Of a stretch of 34,524 nt of DNA, positions 1 to 9,885 are shown piece by piece. A model generated the notes under the pieces. That model did no database searches. It had not been told where the DNA came from and saw only the letters and a list, made by a program, of their open reading frames with translations. Position 1 is the first letter of the stretch. Each line of letters opens with the position of its first letter. A program made the position numbers and the translations under genes. The stretch is from Hymenobacter sp. (GTDB lineage Bacteria > Bacteroidota > Bacteroidia > Cytophagales > Hymenobacteraceae): positions 1 to 34,524 of the forward strand of contig JANXMN010000209.1 in NCBI GenBank assembly GCA_025354605.1, read 5' to 3'.

Positions 1-3
1 CTG

Positions 4-1359
4 TTGCGCAGCGAAGGCGTGAGCGAGCGCCGCGCCCGCTTGAGCAAGCTTTCCGATTGGCTGCACGCGCACCGCACCGACATTCAGCAGGCCCTGCTCA
101 CCGATTTCCGCAAGCCCACGGCCGAAACCGACCTCACCGAAATCTGGACTTCGCTGGTCGAGCTCAAGCACACTAGCAGCCACCTCAAGAAGTGGATGGC
201 CGCGCGCACCGTGGGGGTGAACATGGCCCTGCTGGGCACCCGCTCGTGGGTGCAGGTCGAGCCGAAAGGCGTGGTGCTCATTATCTCGCCCTGGAACTAC
301 CCCTTCTATCTGGCCGTGGGGCCACTGATTTCGGCCATCGCGGCCGGCAACGCCGTCGTCATTAAGCCCGCCGAGCAGACGCCGGCCACCTCGGCCCTGC
401 TCCAGAAAATGTGCGAAGACATGTTCCGGCCCGATGAGGTGCTGCTGGTGCAAGGCGGCAAGGAGGAAGCCACCGACCTGCTGGAACTGCCCTGGGACCA
501 TATTTTCTTCACCGGCAGCCCCGAGGTGGGCAAAATTGTGATGCGTGCCGCCGCCGAGCACCTCTGCGGCCTCACGCTGGAACTGGGCGGCAAAAACCCC
601 ACCGTAGTGGACGAAACCGCCAACCTGCGCGACGCGGCCGAGAAAATCGTGTGGGGCAAGTTCCTCAACAACGGCCAGACCTGCGTGGCCCCCGACTACC
701 TGCTGGTGCAGGAAAGCGTGCAGCCCGTCCTGCTGAAAGAGCTGGCAGATGCCATTGAACGCGCCTACAATCCCGCCGGCGCGGGCGTGGCCGCCTCCGA
801 CTCGCTGGCCCGCGTGGTGAACCCCCACCACTTTGCCCGCCTGGCCGGCCTGCTCGAAGATGCCCAGGCCAAAGGGGCTACCGTGGCCGTGGGCGGCCAG
901 CTGGATGCCAGCCAGAACTACATCGCGCCCACCATCCTCACCAACGTGCCGGCCGATGCCCGCGTGCTGCAGGAAGAGATTTTCGGCCCGCTGCTGCCCG
1001 TGCTCACCTACAAAAACCTGAACGAGACGACGGCCTACGTCAACGCCCGCCTGAAGCCGCTGGCGCAGTACGTGTTCAGTACCAGTGCCGAAAACCGGCG
1101 CTATCTGCTCGACAATATCTCGGCCGGCGGCGCGAGCGTGAACGAGGTGGTGCTGCACTTCGCGCACCCTGAGCTGCCCACCGGCGGCGTGGGCAACTCG
1201 GGCCTGGGCAAGGCCCACGGCCACGCGGGCTTCCTGGCTTTCAGCAACGAGAAGGGCGTGATGCGGCAGCGCGTGGGCCTTACCGGCATCAAAGCCATGT
1301 ACCCGCCCTACACGCCCAAGGTGAAAAAGCTGGTGGCGCTGCTGGTGAAATACCTCTAG
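4..1359 (+). CDS. Aldehyde dehydrogenase family protein (5' end probably outside window)
   Basis: ALDH motifs: SPWNYPFYL, GNAVVIKPAEQTPAT, FFTGSPEVGKIV, LELGGKNPTVV, NNGQTCVAPDY, EEIFGPLLPVL. ORF opens at the window edge. Confidence 0.93.
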   Translation: MRSEGVSERRARLSKLSDWLHAHRTDIQQALLTDFRKPTAETDLTEIWTSLVELKHTSSHLKKWMAARTVGVNMALLGTRSWVQVEPKGVVLIISPWNYPFYLAVGPLISAIAAGNAVVIKPAEQTPATSALLQKMCEDMFRPDEVLLVQGGKEEATDLLELPWDHIFFTGSPEVGKIVMRAAAEHLCGLTLELGGKNPTVVDETANLRDAAEKIVWGKFLNNGQTCVAPDYLLVQESVQPVLLKELADAIERAYNPAGAGVAASDSLARVVNPHHFARLAGLLEDAQAKGATVAVGGQLDASQNYIAPTILTNVPADARVLQEEIFGPLLPVLTYKNLNETTAYVNARLKPLAQYVFSTSAENRRYLLDNISAGGASVNEVVLHFAHPELPTGGVGNSGLGKAHGHAGFLAFSNEKGVMRQRVGLTGIKAMYPPYTPKVKKLVALLVKYL

Positions 1360-1360
1360 C

Positions 1361-2149
1361 GTGAAATTTCGGGGCAAGGTCGTCTGGATAACCGGGGCTT
1401 CGGCCGGTATTGGCGAGGCGCTGGCGCGGGAGCTGGCCGGGCAGGGCGCGCGGCTGGTGCTCTCGGCCCGCAACGAAGCCGCGCTGCACCGCGTGGCCGC
1501 TGCCTGCGCCCCGGCCGATACCTTGGTGCTGCCGCTGGATTTGGCCGCGCCCGATACTTTCGGCGCGGCCGTAGTGGCCGTGCAGGCCCATTTTGGCCAG
1601 CTCGACATGCTTATCAACAACGGCGGCATCAGCCAGCGCAGCCTGGCCCTGGAAACCTCGCTCGAAGTGGACCGCCGCCTGATGGAAGTCGACTACTTCG
1701 GCCCCGTAGCCCTGAGCAAGGCGGTGCTACCAGCCATGCTGGCCCAGGGCAGCGGGCGGCTGGTGGTCATCAGCAGCTTGGTGGGCAAGTTTGGCACCCC
1801 ATACCGCAGTGCGTACGCGGCCGCCAAGCACGCGCTGCAAGGGTTTTTCGATTCGCTGCGGGCTGAGCTGCACGGCAGCGGCGTGGGCGTCAGCATCATC
1901 TGCCCCGGTTTCATCCATACCAGTGTGTCGGTGAATGCGCTGACCGGCGACGGCCGCGCCCTGGGCCAAATGGATGAGGCCACCGCCAATGGCCTGGCTC
2001 CGGCCGAATTCGCCCGCCGGGCCGTGCGCGCCCTGGCCCAGGAACGCGACGAAGTGGCCATCGGCGGCCGCGAAATCTGGGGCCTGCTCCTCAAGCGGCT
2101 GGCCCCCGGCCTGTTTGCACGGGTGCTGCGGAAAGCGCGGGTACGGTAG
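1361..2149 (+). CDS. SDR family NAD(P)-dependent oxidoreductase
   Basis: GASAGIGEALA Rossmann motif, NNGGIS, YAAAKHAL catalytic YxxxK; GTG start immediately after the ALDH stop. Confidence 0.93.
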   Translation: MKFRGKVVWITGASAGIGEALARELAGQGARLVLSARNEAALHRVAAACAPADTLVLPLDLAAPDTFGAAVVAVQAHFGQLDMLINNGGISQRSLALETSLEVDRRLMEVDYFGPVALSKAVLPAMLAQGSGRLVVISSLVGKFGTPYRSAYAAAKHALQGFFDSLRAELHGSGVGVSIICPGFIHTSVSVNALTGDGRALGQMDEATANGLAPAEFARRAVRALAQERDEVAIGGREIWGLLLKRLAPGLFARVLRKARVR

Positions 2150-2228
2150 CGGAAAACGCCGGTAGCGGCCGGCGTTGAGGCAGCGGGAGTTGCGGGTTAC
2201 TTTCCGGCGGACGGCGGCATGAACGGTC

Positions 2229-2921
2229 ATGCAAGCTCTTCCTTCCCTCCGCCAGCTAGTTTTCGCAGCCGCCGGCTTGCTGCTCACCGCCTGCGAGAAG
2301 AACAGTGAGGTGGCCTTCCTGGACCCTTTTCCGGCACAGGCAGCGGATATAGGCGCGTTTCCGGCCCGGCACCGGGGCGTGTACACGGCCGCCGACTCCG
2401 AGCGCTCCCTGTGCGTTGGGCGCACGGCCGTGTGGCGGCAGGAGTTGCAAACGCAGCAGTGGAGCCTGCATCAGCTCGATTCACTCGGCTACCGGCTGCG
2501 AGCCGACAGCAGCTACCTGGAAAACGGGATGCCCCATTACCTGCACCGCATCGGGCGCGACTCGGTGCGCGAGAGCTGGCTCTGGATTGACACTATTTTC
2601 AGCCTCGGAGGCCTGGAACAGTCCCGCCTGCGTCGTTTCCAGGGGCGCTACTACCTCAGCACCGACCTCATGGCCCAAACCGATACGAGCGTAAAGTGGC
2701 AGGTTGAGCGGTTAGAGATTGTGGGCCGCCACCTCATCTGGCAAAGCCTGGGTAGCGACACCCTGCGTCTGGGCGTGCTGGCTCCGGGCACCGTGCGCTA
2801 CCATCGGCACAACGCCACATCCTACTTCCGGCTCGCGCCTGCTTCAAAGGCGGAGGCCCGGCGCATCGGCCGCTATGCAGGGCTGTGGGAGACCAAGGAG
2901 GAATACAACCGGCGCCACTGA
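2229..2921 (+). CDS. Hypothetical lipoprotein
   Basis: Long ORF with N-terminal hydrophobic segment and lipobox-like LLLTAC. Confidence 0.7.
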   Translation: MQALPSLRQLVFAAAGLLLTACEKNSEVAFLDPFPAQAADIGAFPARHRGVYTAADSERSLCVGRTAVWRQELQTQQWSLHQLDSLGYRLRADSSYLENGMPHYLHRIGRDSVRESWLWIDTIFSLGGLEQSRLRRFQGRYYLSTDLMAQTDTSVKWQVERLEIVGRHLIWQSLGSDTLRLGVLAPGTVRYHRHNATSYFRLAPASKAEARRIGRYAGLWETKEEYNRRH

Positions 2922-2942
2922 GGCCGGAAGCCGCGTGGGTAG

Positions 2943-3359
2943 CTACTGCGGTGGCTTAGCCGGCTGCAGCCGGTGGAAGGCCAGCGGGGCCGTGGCAAAA
3001 AGGAAAACCCCAAACAAGGCCTGGTCGCAGAGGTGGAGCGGCACCATGTTGGGCACCGGTGGCCCCCAGTAGCCGGCCAGGTAAGTGTAGGTGTTCACGC
3101 AGATATCGGCCACCATGATGGCCAGGCCCAGCCGGATACCCGCTTTGGGCTGCCACCACAGCAGCAACACCGTCAGCGGGTCAAGCAGCGTCAGCGCATC
3201 CCAGAAAACCCCGATGCCCAGCGGCACGGGAAACGCCAGAAACCCACGCCGCAGCAGTCCGGCTACATGCGTGTAGGTGCCGGCCAGCAAGCAAACTGAA
3301 TAGATGCCGAATAGTAGTCGGACCGAGGGTGGGTAAGTCGCAAAACGGGTACGCAGCAT
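2943..3359 (-). CDS. Hypothetical integral membrane protein
   Basis: Several hydrophobic segments; internal ATG at 3359 (MLRTRFATYPPSV) chosen over the longer ORF start at 3473. Confidence 0.65.
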   Translation of the reverse strand: MLRTRFATYPPSVRLLFGIYSVCLLAGTYTHVAGLLRRGFLAFPVPLGIGVFWDALTLLDPLTVLLLWWQPKAGIRLGLAIMVADICVNTYTYLAGYWGPPVPNMVPLHLCDQALFGVFLFATAPLAFHRLQPAKPPQ

Positions 3360-3508
3360 AGACAGGAGTAGAGGGCAGGAGGCCAGACTGCCCTCCGACG
3401 CACAAGTGGCTGCTGCACCCGCAAAGTACGAAGTGGCCGCGAGCGATATCGCAATGCGTGTGCGGCGTGGCACGGGCTTCGGAGTGCGCCCTGCTGGTTT
3501 GGCGCGGG

Positions 3509-3916
3509 TTATTGCTTCTGCTGCATCTCAGCGGCAATTTTCTGCTGCACGCCTTTCGTTTGCAGCAGCTTAAGCTTGGACGGGCCAATCACGGCGCGCA
3601 GTTCCTGCTGCGAGCTGCCATTGATGCGCTTGAGCTCGGCCAGTAGCTGGGGCGACTGGGCCGGCAGCTTCTCCTTGGCGGCATTCGATTCCTTGAGCGT
3701 GCCGCTGAGCACCTTGCGCACGCGGGCCGTCTGGTCGGGGCTGAGCTTGAGCTCGGTCCCCATCACGTCGGCCAGGTCGCGGGCGGCGGTAGGCGGCGCG
3801 GGCGAGTCGGCCGTGCGCACGGTTTCGACCACCGGCACCGGGCGGTTGCGGTGGAACAGGGAGCAACTTCCCAGCGCCAGGCTCAGGAGCAGAAAGGGAA
3901 AACGAACGGAACGCAT
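3509..3916 (-). CDS. Hypothetical lipoprotein
   Basis: Signal peptide and lipobox (LLLSLALGSCS); helical charged C-terminal half. Confidence 0.65.
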   Translation of the reverse strand: MRSVRFPFLLLSLALGSCSLFHRNRPVPVVETVRTADSPAPPTAARDLADVMGTELKLSPDQTARVRKVLSGTLKESNAAKEKLPAQSPQLLAELKRINGSSQQELRAVIGPSKLKLLQTKGVQQKIAAEMQQKQ

Positions 3917-4028
3917 ACGGAGACGAGGAGGCGAAATTTCTAGTAACTACGCGCGAAATGGCCTAATGGTGGCGGCAGCGGTAAAATTGGGGCCGGCCAC
4001 CTGCTCCGTATGGCGGCGTATCGCCGCG

Positions 4029-4415
4029 CTAACGCACCGGGGCCAGTTGGGCCGGCGGCTCCGGCCAGCGGGCCAACTGCCGCTCCAGCTTGTTGCGGCG
4101 GTGCAGCAGCTTCCGTTGCCCGGCTGCCGAGGGCAGCAAGCTATCGAGTCGGGCATCGGTCTGCTGCTCAATGCGGTGCAGGCTCTCCTGTTTGGCTGCT
4201 CCTTTCAGCTGCTTGCGGGCGGTTTGGCGCAGGGCCCGGCGGCGTGCTACAATTTCGCGGAACCGCATGCGCCCACCCTGGCCCAGGTTGCTCAGCACGC
4301 CCCGAACCCCGCCGCCGCAGTTGCCCAGCAGCAGCACTGCCAGCAGCGGCAGCAGCAACAGGTAGGGCAGGGGCGGGCGCTTCATGCGGGCGAAAACCGG
4401 GCCGGCTGGTTGCAT
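4029..4415 (-). CDS. Hypothetical small secreted/lipoprotein-like protein
   Basis: N-terminal hydrophobic segment LLLPLLAVLLLGNCGGG; resembles the neighbouring 4425..4793 product. Confidence 0.55.
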   Translation of the reverse strand: MQPAGPVFARMKRPPLPYLLLLPLLAVLLLGNCGGGVRGVLSNLGQGGRMRFREIVARRRALRQTARKQLKGAAKQESLHRIEQQTDARLDSLLPSAAGQRKLLHRRNKLERQLARWPEPPAQLAPVR

Positions 4416-4424
4416 AGAACAAAA

Positions 4425-4793
4425 TTACCAGGTTTCCAGGGCTTCGAGTGCTCTGGGGTTGGGCAGAGGGTTGTTGCCGCGGACAAAACCAAGGTGATGC
4501 TCTATCTGGTGGCGGTTCCGATGGAAGGGCCGCGCACGATAACGAGTGTTCAGCAAGCTATCGATGCGAGCGGAGCTGGCCGCCGCAATGCGTGCCAACT
4601 CGGTGCGCCGGACCGGGCCGCGCAGGCCCACTGCGGCGGCCGCGCGTTGCGCTCGCTCTGCCTGTATGTAGGCCTGCAATTGACGACGGTCTTCCCGGTG
4701 TAATCTGGCAAGGTAGCGGTGCCCTCCGCCACAGCCGGTTATCAGCAATAAAACCAGGAAAAGGCAGAGATGGGGCAGAACTATGTGCTTCAC
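4425..4793 (-). CDS. Hypothetical lipoprotein
   Basis: Lipobox LLLITGCGGG; ARIDSLL and RNRHQIEHHL segments match ARLDSLL and RRNKLERQL of the adjacent ORF. Confidence 0.6.
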   Translation of the reverse strand: MKHIVLPHLCLFLVLLLITGCGGGHRYLARLHREDRRQLQAYIQAERAQRAAAAVGLRGPVRRTELARIAAASSARIDSLLNTRYRARPFHRNRHQIEHHLGFVRGNNPLPNPRALEALETW

Positions 4794-4888
4794 GGAGGCG
4801 AAAGTAAGTAGCGGGGATGCTACGAGGCCGCGCGTGGGCGGTCAGCTGCCGCTACAATCCTCCCACGCCCAAGCTCGCGGCGGCCACC

Positions 4889-6895
4889 TCACACCGCTAC
4901 GGCCTCACGCCGCACGGCCGGGAACGTCGCTTTCATCCCTTGGGCTGTGAAGTGGGCCAGGGCCATAATGGTGAGCATGGGGTTCACGCCGCTGCATGCC
5001 GGAAAGGCCGAGCCATCGGCCACGAAGAGGTTCTGCACCTCCACGGTTTCGCCGTTGAGGCGCAATGGGTGGGTGGCGGCGTCGCCGCCCATGCGGCAGG
5101 TGCTCATTTGGTGGGCGCTGTAGAGGCCAAACTGGTTGGGCTTCCAGCTCAGGTGGGGCAGCTGGTCGAGCAGGGCGGGGTTGACAATCCGGCCTTCTTC
5201 AACCTTGAGGGTGGGCAACGTGCCGTGGGGCAAATAAATAGTGTGGGCCCCGGCAGCGGCGTGGATGTGGGCGGCGGCGCGCACACCCTCCAGCATGTTG
5301 GCGCGGTCGAAATCGGAAAGCGTGTAGTCAATCAGCGCCGCGCCGTTTTTGTCGATGGTAACCCGGCCGCCCTCGCGGTCGCGGGTGAGCACGATGAACG
5401 AGCCGAGGTGGTCGGCGTCGCGCATCATCTCGTGGTGCTGCTTGCCTGAGCGCCAGGGCAGCACCATGCTCAGCAGGCCGGGGTGGGTGGGGGGCGTTTC
5501 GAGCTTGGCCCCGAAGTTGGTGCCGTGCAGCATGGTGTAGGTGTCATTCACCACGCTCATGCTCGGGCCGTGCCAGGAGTTCATGGGCTGCGGATAGCGG
5601 CCGGCCACAATCACGGTGGGGTGCAGGTGCAAGTGCAGGCCCAAATGCGGGTGCTTCAGGCCCGAGCGCAGCAGCAGGGCCGGCGTCTGAATGGCCCCGC
5701 CGGCCACCACCACGCGCCGCGCCCGCACCGTAATGCGCACCTCGCGGCCGTCGGGCGTGCGGTACACCGCCTCGGCCCCGGTGGCCCGGCCCTGGGCAAT
5801 GGTCACGCGGTCGACCTTGGTAGTGGCCAGGATGCGAGCGCCGTGCTCGAAGGCCGTGAGTAAATACGTGTTCAGCGTGCCCTGCTTGATGCCGTGAGCG
5901 TCGCCCAGGGTGGAGTAGCCCAGGCTGCGGAAATGCTCGTCCGAATCGGTAAGGGCCTTTTCGTTGCGCGGAATCAGCTTCACTTCCTGGCCCAACTTGG
6001 TCGAGCCGTCCCAGAGGGCCTGGTTCTGGCCGTTGTGGCGGGTATAGTTGGTGTTCACGCCAATGGTGCGGGCCACGGCGTTGATGCTTTCCTTGAACTC
6101 CAGCGTGGTGAAGTGGGGCGCGTTGTGCTCGCGGGCCCATTCCTGCAGCACGTAGTCGGGGGTGCGGAAGGCCCCGGCCCAGTTCACAGTGGTGCCCCCG
6201 CCCAGGCAGGAGCCGGCCAGAATGCCGATGCTGCCATCCTGGGTGGCCAGCGTGCCTTTGGCATCGTAGAGCGCGCCGAGCATGTCGACTTCGCGCTGCG
6301 TAAAGTCGCAGCCGTGGCAGTAGGGGCCTTTTTCAATAATGAGCACATCGTGGCCCGCCGCGGCCAGCTCGCCGGCCACCACGCCGCCGCCCGCGCCCGA
6401 GCCAATCACCAGCACTTCGCAGTCGTAGGTAGTGTCGGTGTCGGGCTGGAGGGTACGGATGGGCCGGGGCGTGTCCACGGGCCGCTCGTCGGGGCCGGGG
6501 TAGCCGAGGTGTCCCCAGGCGGCGGGCAGCTCGGCCATGCTGCCGCCGTAGTAGAGCAGCGTACACAGCTTGCGCAGCGCCTGGAAGCCCTTGCGCAGCT
6601 GCGGTACGTTGCTGGCGGCCCAGCTTTGCAGCAGCTGCTCGCGCTGCGCCGCATCGAGCTTGCGAAACGGTTTCAGCGGTCCGAACCAGGTCAGGCCCAG
6701 CACCGGCTTTTCCAGTAAGTCAAGCAGCTGGCTGAACTCGGCCTGCGCCCCGGCCGGCTGCTCGCGGATGGCTTCTTCGAGCTTGTCCAGGTTAAGGCCG
6801 GCCGAGCCGGCCGGAATGCCCTCGGCAAGGGCGGGAACGAAGGTGTCGGCCAAAGCCAGGAGGACGGCGGAGCGGGTGGGAGTGAGCGAGAACAT
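4889..6895 (-). CDS. GMC family oxidoreductase
   Basis: FAD-binding GSGAGGGVVAGELAAAGHDVLIIEKG, GSCLGGGTTVNWAGAFRTP, GGAIQTPALLLRSGL, C-terminal HQMSTCRMG and VADGSAFPACSGVNPMLTIMA. Confidence 0.93.
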   Translation of the reverse strand: MFSLTPTRSAVLLALADTFVPALAEGIPAGSAGLNLDKLEEAIREQPAGAQAEFSQLLDLLEKPVLGLTWFGPLKPFRKLDAAQREQLLQSWAASNVPQLRKGFQALRKLCTLLYYGGSMAELPAAWGHLGYPGPDERPVDTPRPIRTLQPDTDTTYDCEVLVIGSGAGGGVVAGELAAAGHDVLIIEKGPYCHGCDFTQREVDMLGALYDAKGTLATQDGSIGILAGSCLGGGTTVNWAGAFRTPDYVLQEWAREHNAPHFTTLEFKESINAVARTIGVNTNYTRHNGQNQALWDGSTKLGQEVKLIPRNEKALTDSDEHFRSLGYSTLGDAHGIKQGTLNTYLLTAFEHGARILATTKVDRVTIAQGRATGAEAVYRTPDGREVRITVRARRVVVAGGAIQTPALLLRSGLKHPHLGLHLHLHPTVIVAGRYPQPMNSWHGPSMSVVNDTYTMLHGTNFGAKLETPPTHPGLLSMVLPWRSGKQHHEMMRDADHLGSFIVLTRDREGGRVTIDKNGAALIDYTLSDFDRANMLEGVRAAAHIHAAAGAHTIYLPHGTLPTLKVEEGRIVNPALLDQLPHLSWKPNQFGLYSAHQMSTCRMGGDAATHPLRLNGETVEVQNLFVADGSAFPACSGVNPMLTIMALAHFTAQGMKATFPAVRREAVAV

Positions 6896-6909
6896 ACTGC
6901 GCGGAAAAA

Positions 6910-7135
6910 GTAGCCCGCAGCCTTTGCTGCGTCGGCGTTGAAAAGGTAAGAACTTTTCCGTAAAGTGTTAGGCTTGCCGAGTAATTGCAGGGCGCAGAAG
7001 TAGCCCGCAGCCTTTGCTGCGTTTGGTGTTGAACGAGAGGCGGCCCGTTCCTTTGGGGCGGGAATGCGTTATTGCCCCAACGATTGACGCAGCGAAGGCT
7101 GCGTGCTACATTCCGCAGCGAAGGCTGCGTGCTAC
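6910..7135. repeat. Cluster of four short interspersed repeats (two direct, two inverted)
   Basis: gtagcccgcagcctttgctgcgt at 6910-6932 and 7000-7022; inverted near-copies acgcagcgaaggctgcgtgctac at 7087-7109 and ccgcagcgaaggctgcgtgctac at 7113-7135. Confidence 0.85.
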
Positions 7136-7140
7136 GTCTT

Positions 7141-7665
7141 ATGTCCAAGCTCGTTCAAACGCCCGAAACCCGGCACCGCATCTACTTCCAGGACTGCGAC
7201 ATGCTGGGCCACCTCAACAACGCCCGCTACTTCGATTACTTCCTCAACGCCCGCGAAGACCACAGCGCCACCCATTACCAGCTGAACATGGGCGAGCTGG
7301 CCCGCGAGCAAAGCGCCGCCTGGGTCATCACCAAGCACCACATCAGCTACCTGAAACCGGCCCGCCAGGGAACCGAGGTGCGCATTTGCAGCCAGGTCAT
7401 TCACTTCGACAACTCCGGCCTGGTGCTCGAAATGCAGATGCGTAGCGACGACGGCCAGCGCCTGCTGGCCCTGCTGTGGTCGGAAATGGCTTTCGTGACT
7501 ACGCCCGCCGGCACCCGAACCGACCACTCCAATGCCCTGATGGACCTGCTCGACGACCTTGATGTGGATGGTGTGAACTACGACCCGGACGGCTTTGATG
7601 AGCGCGTGAAAGAGGTGCGCCAGCAGCTGAAAAAGCTGCGGAAGGAGGCGGGGGTGGGGGAGTAG
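7141..7665 (+). CDS. Acyl-CoA thioesterase, 4HBT/hotdog-fold type
   Basis: RIYFQDCDMLGHLNNARYFDYFLNAREDH hotdog thioesterase motif; ATG at 7141 chosen because the upstream extension is made of the repeat cluster. Confidence 0.85.
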   Translation: MSKLVQTPETRHRIYFQDCDMLGHLNNARYFDYFLNAREDHSATHYQLNMGELAREQSAAWVITKHHISYLKPARQGTEVRICSQVIHFDNSGLVLEMQMRSDDGQRLLALLWSEMAFVTTPAGTRTDHSNALMDLLDDLDVDGVNYDPDGFDERVKEVRQQLKKLRKEAGVGE

Positions 7666-7674
7666 CCGGTAACG

Positions 7675-7870
7675 TCTGTCATTGCGAGGAGAGCGCAGCG
7701 GACCGCGGCAATCCGTTCTCTCTCAGCGACCAGCATAATAAAGCGACCAATCCCTTTTTAAATGGAAAGCCCCGACACTGAGTAGTGCCGGGGCTTCTTA
7801 CATTTTAGGGGCTTTCTGCATCGAGAGGACGGATTGCCGCGGTCCGCTGCGCTCCCCTCGCAATGACAGA
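7675..7870. repeat. Long inverted repeat (REP/MITE-like) flanking an intergenic hairpin
   Basis: 40-nt arms 7675-7714 and 7831-7870 are reverse complements with one mismatch (TCTGTCATTGCGAGG[A/G]GAGCGCAGCGGACCGCGGCAATCC). Confidence 0.85.
7767..7796. terminator. Stem-loop, candidate terminator between convergent genes
   Basis: aagccccgacact-gagt-agtgccggggctt, 13-bp stem with one mismatch, between the thioesterase and M1 peptidase stops. Confidence 0.65.
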
Positions 7871-7873
7871 TGC

Positions 7874-9736
7874 TTACCGCGCCGAAGCCACGTTGTCCTT
7901 CTCGTTGGCATCCATAAAAATGCCGCCGTCCAGCCTCACCGATTTCACGGCTTTGGGCACGGTTATTACGGCTTGCTGCTGGTTGGTGCGCCACACGGCG
8001 GCGGTCTGGTGCCGGGTTTCCCTGGTGCCATCGGTGTATTCCAGCACCATGTCGAAGGGAGCCGCGAAGCCGCCCACGTTATTCACGGTCACGCTGCTGC
8101 CGGACACCGGGCCCACGGCCAGGTCGATGTAGCCGTTGCTGAAAAACCAGTTGTTGAAAAACCAGTTCAAATCCTGGCCGCTGGCGCTGCTCATCGAGTT
8201 GAAGTAGTCCCACGGAATGGGGTGCTTGCCGTGCCAGCGGTCCATGTACTCGTGCAGGGCTTTCTTGAAGAGGGCGTCGCCGAGCATGTCTTTCAGCGCT
8301 AAATAGCTGAGCGAGGGCTTGCCGTAGGCGTTGTTGCCGTAGCCGGCGCGCAGCTCGCTGCTGGGCGTGATGATGGGCAGGTCCTCGGCCGTGGCGGCGT
8401 CGTGAATCCAGCGGTTCACCCGGAACATCTTGTAGAGCTTGTCGGCGGCTTCCTGGCCGTTTTCGCTGCGGCCGATGAGCAGCTCGAATGTGGTGGCCCA
8501 GCCCTCGTCCATGTAGGCGTAGCGGCTTTCGTTGATGCCCATGTAGAAGGGGAAGTAGGTGTGGGCGATTTCGTGGTCCTGCACAAACTCGGCAAACTTG
8601 GGGTCTTGTTGCGGGCTGTCGTTCACCATCATCGGGTATTCCATGTCGGCAAAGCCCTGGAAAGCCGTCATTTTGGGGAAGGGGTAGGCTACGCCGGGCC
8701 AGTTGTTGGAGTTCGAGAACCAGCCCAGCGCGTACTGCCCGTTCTTTACAGACTGCCGGAAATCCACCGTCGAGTCGGCGTAGGCGGCCTGCATGCTGGC
8801 GCGGCGCTTCGCCTTGGCATCGACGACGACGCTGGCGGCATCCCAGACGTAGTGGTTGCTCAGGCCCACGGTCACATCCGAAATGTCCTTAGCGGTCCAA
8901 ACCCAGGTGTTGGTGCCGTTTTGGGTGGTGATGCTGTTGTTGGCCAGGTCGGCGGCGGTAGCGACGTGGATGACGGCGTCGCTGGTCATCGACTGCTGGA
9001 GGCGCTTGGCCGCCGCCGGTTGCAGCACCTGCTTCGGGTTTTGCAGGGTGCCGGTGGCCCACACCATGTAGTTGGCCGGCACCTGCACGCGCAGGGTGTA
9101 GTCGTTGAAATCGTTGTAGAACTCCTTGCTGTCGACGAAGGGCAGGCGGTCCCAGCCGTTGTAGTCGTCGTACACGGCTATGCGGGGATAGAAGTAGGCC
9201 AGGAAGAAAGTGGTAGGGTCGATGCGGCCCTCGCGGCCGCTTTCGAGGGAAATCGGGAAGTGCCACACCACGCTCAGCTGCACCGAATCGTGGGGCAGCA
9301 GGGGCTTGGGCAGGCGCACCACCCGGAAGGTGGCGGGGCCGTCGGGGTACGGGCGGGGCTGCCCAGCCACGGCAAACGAGTCGATGCTGACGCCGCTGGT
9401 GAGGTAGTCGGGGCTGGCGTCGCGGTCGCGCGGGGCGCCCGGCTTATGGATATTCTCAATCAGCCGCATGGTGAGCGTGCGCAGCGTATCGGGGCTGTTG
9501 TTGAAGTAGGTGATGCGCTCGCGGCCGCGCACGTCGCGGGCGGGCGGGGCGGCGGCCACGGTGATGTCGTAGCGGGCGCGGTTCTGCCAGTAGTGGGGGC
9601 CGGGGCGGCCATCGGGGCCGCGGGTGCCCTTGGCAAAGGCCGCCCTGATGTCGCGCGGCTGGTAGAGGGGGGTGGTTTGGGCGGCGGCGGGCCGGGCCAG
9701 GCCGGCGAGCAGCAGCAGGGGAAGCAGTCGTTTCAT
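7874..9736 (-). CDS. M1 family metallopeptidase
   Basis: HEIAH zinc motif in VQDHEIAHTYFPFYMGINESRYAYMDEGWAT; signal peptide from the internal ATG at 9736 (MKRLLPLLLLAGLARPAAAQ). Confidence 0.9.
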   Translation of the reverse strand: MKRLLPLLLLAGLARPAAAQTTPLYQPRDIRAAFAKGTRGPDGRPGPHYWQNRARYDITVAAAPPARDVRGRERITYFNNSPDTLRTLTMRLIENIHKPGAPRDRDASPDYLTSGVSIDSFAVAGQPRPYPDGPATFRVVRLPKPLLPHDSVQLSVVWHFPISLESGREGRIDPTTFFLAYFYPRIAVYDDYNGWDRLPFVDSKEFYNDFNDYTLRVQVPANYMVWATGTLQNPKQVLQPAAAKRLQQSMTSDAVIHVATAADLANNSITTQNGTNTWVWTAKDISDVTVGLSNHYVWDAASVVVDAKAKRRASMQAAYADSTVDFRQSVKNGQYALGWFSNSNNWPGVAYPFPKMTAFQGFADMEYPMMVNDSPQQDPKFAEFVQDHEIAHTYFPFYMGINESRYAYMDEGWATTFELLIGRSENGQEAADKLYKMFRVNRWIHDAATAEDLPIITPSSELRAGYGNNAYGKPSLSYLALKDMLGDALFKKALHEYMDRWHGKHPIPWDYFNSMSSASGQDLNWFFNNWFFSNGYIDLAVGPVSGSSVTVNNVGGFAAPFDMVLEYTDGTRETRHQTAAVWRTNQQQAVITVPKAVKSVRLDGGIFMDANEKDNVASAR

Positions 9737-9885
9737 TGCGGAGACAGACGTTGGGAGGAATGGGGGCGTTGCACGCAAAGATGGAGCGTGAACGCAGCGG
9801 AGGCAGGGAGGAGGCGCTTGCGGTGGGCGACTGGCACTGGCGGACTGGCGGGTTTGCGCGTACTTTTCAGGTATAAAGTTCCCCC

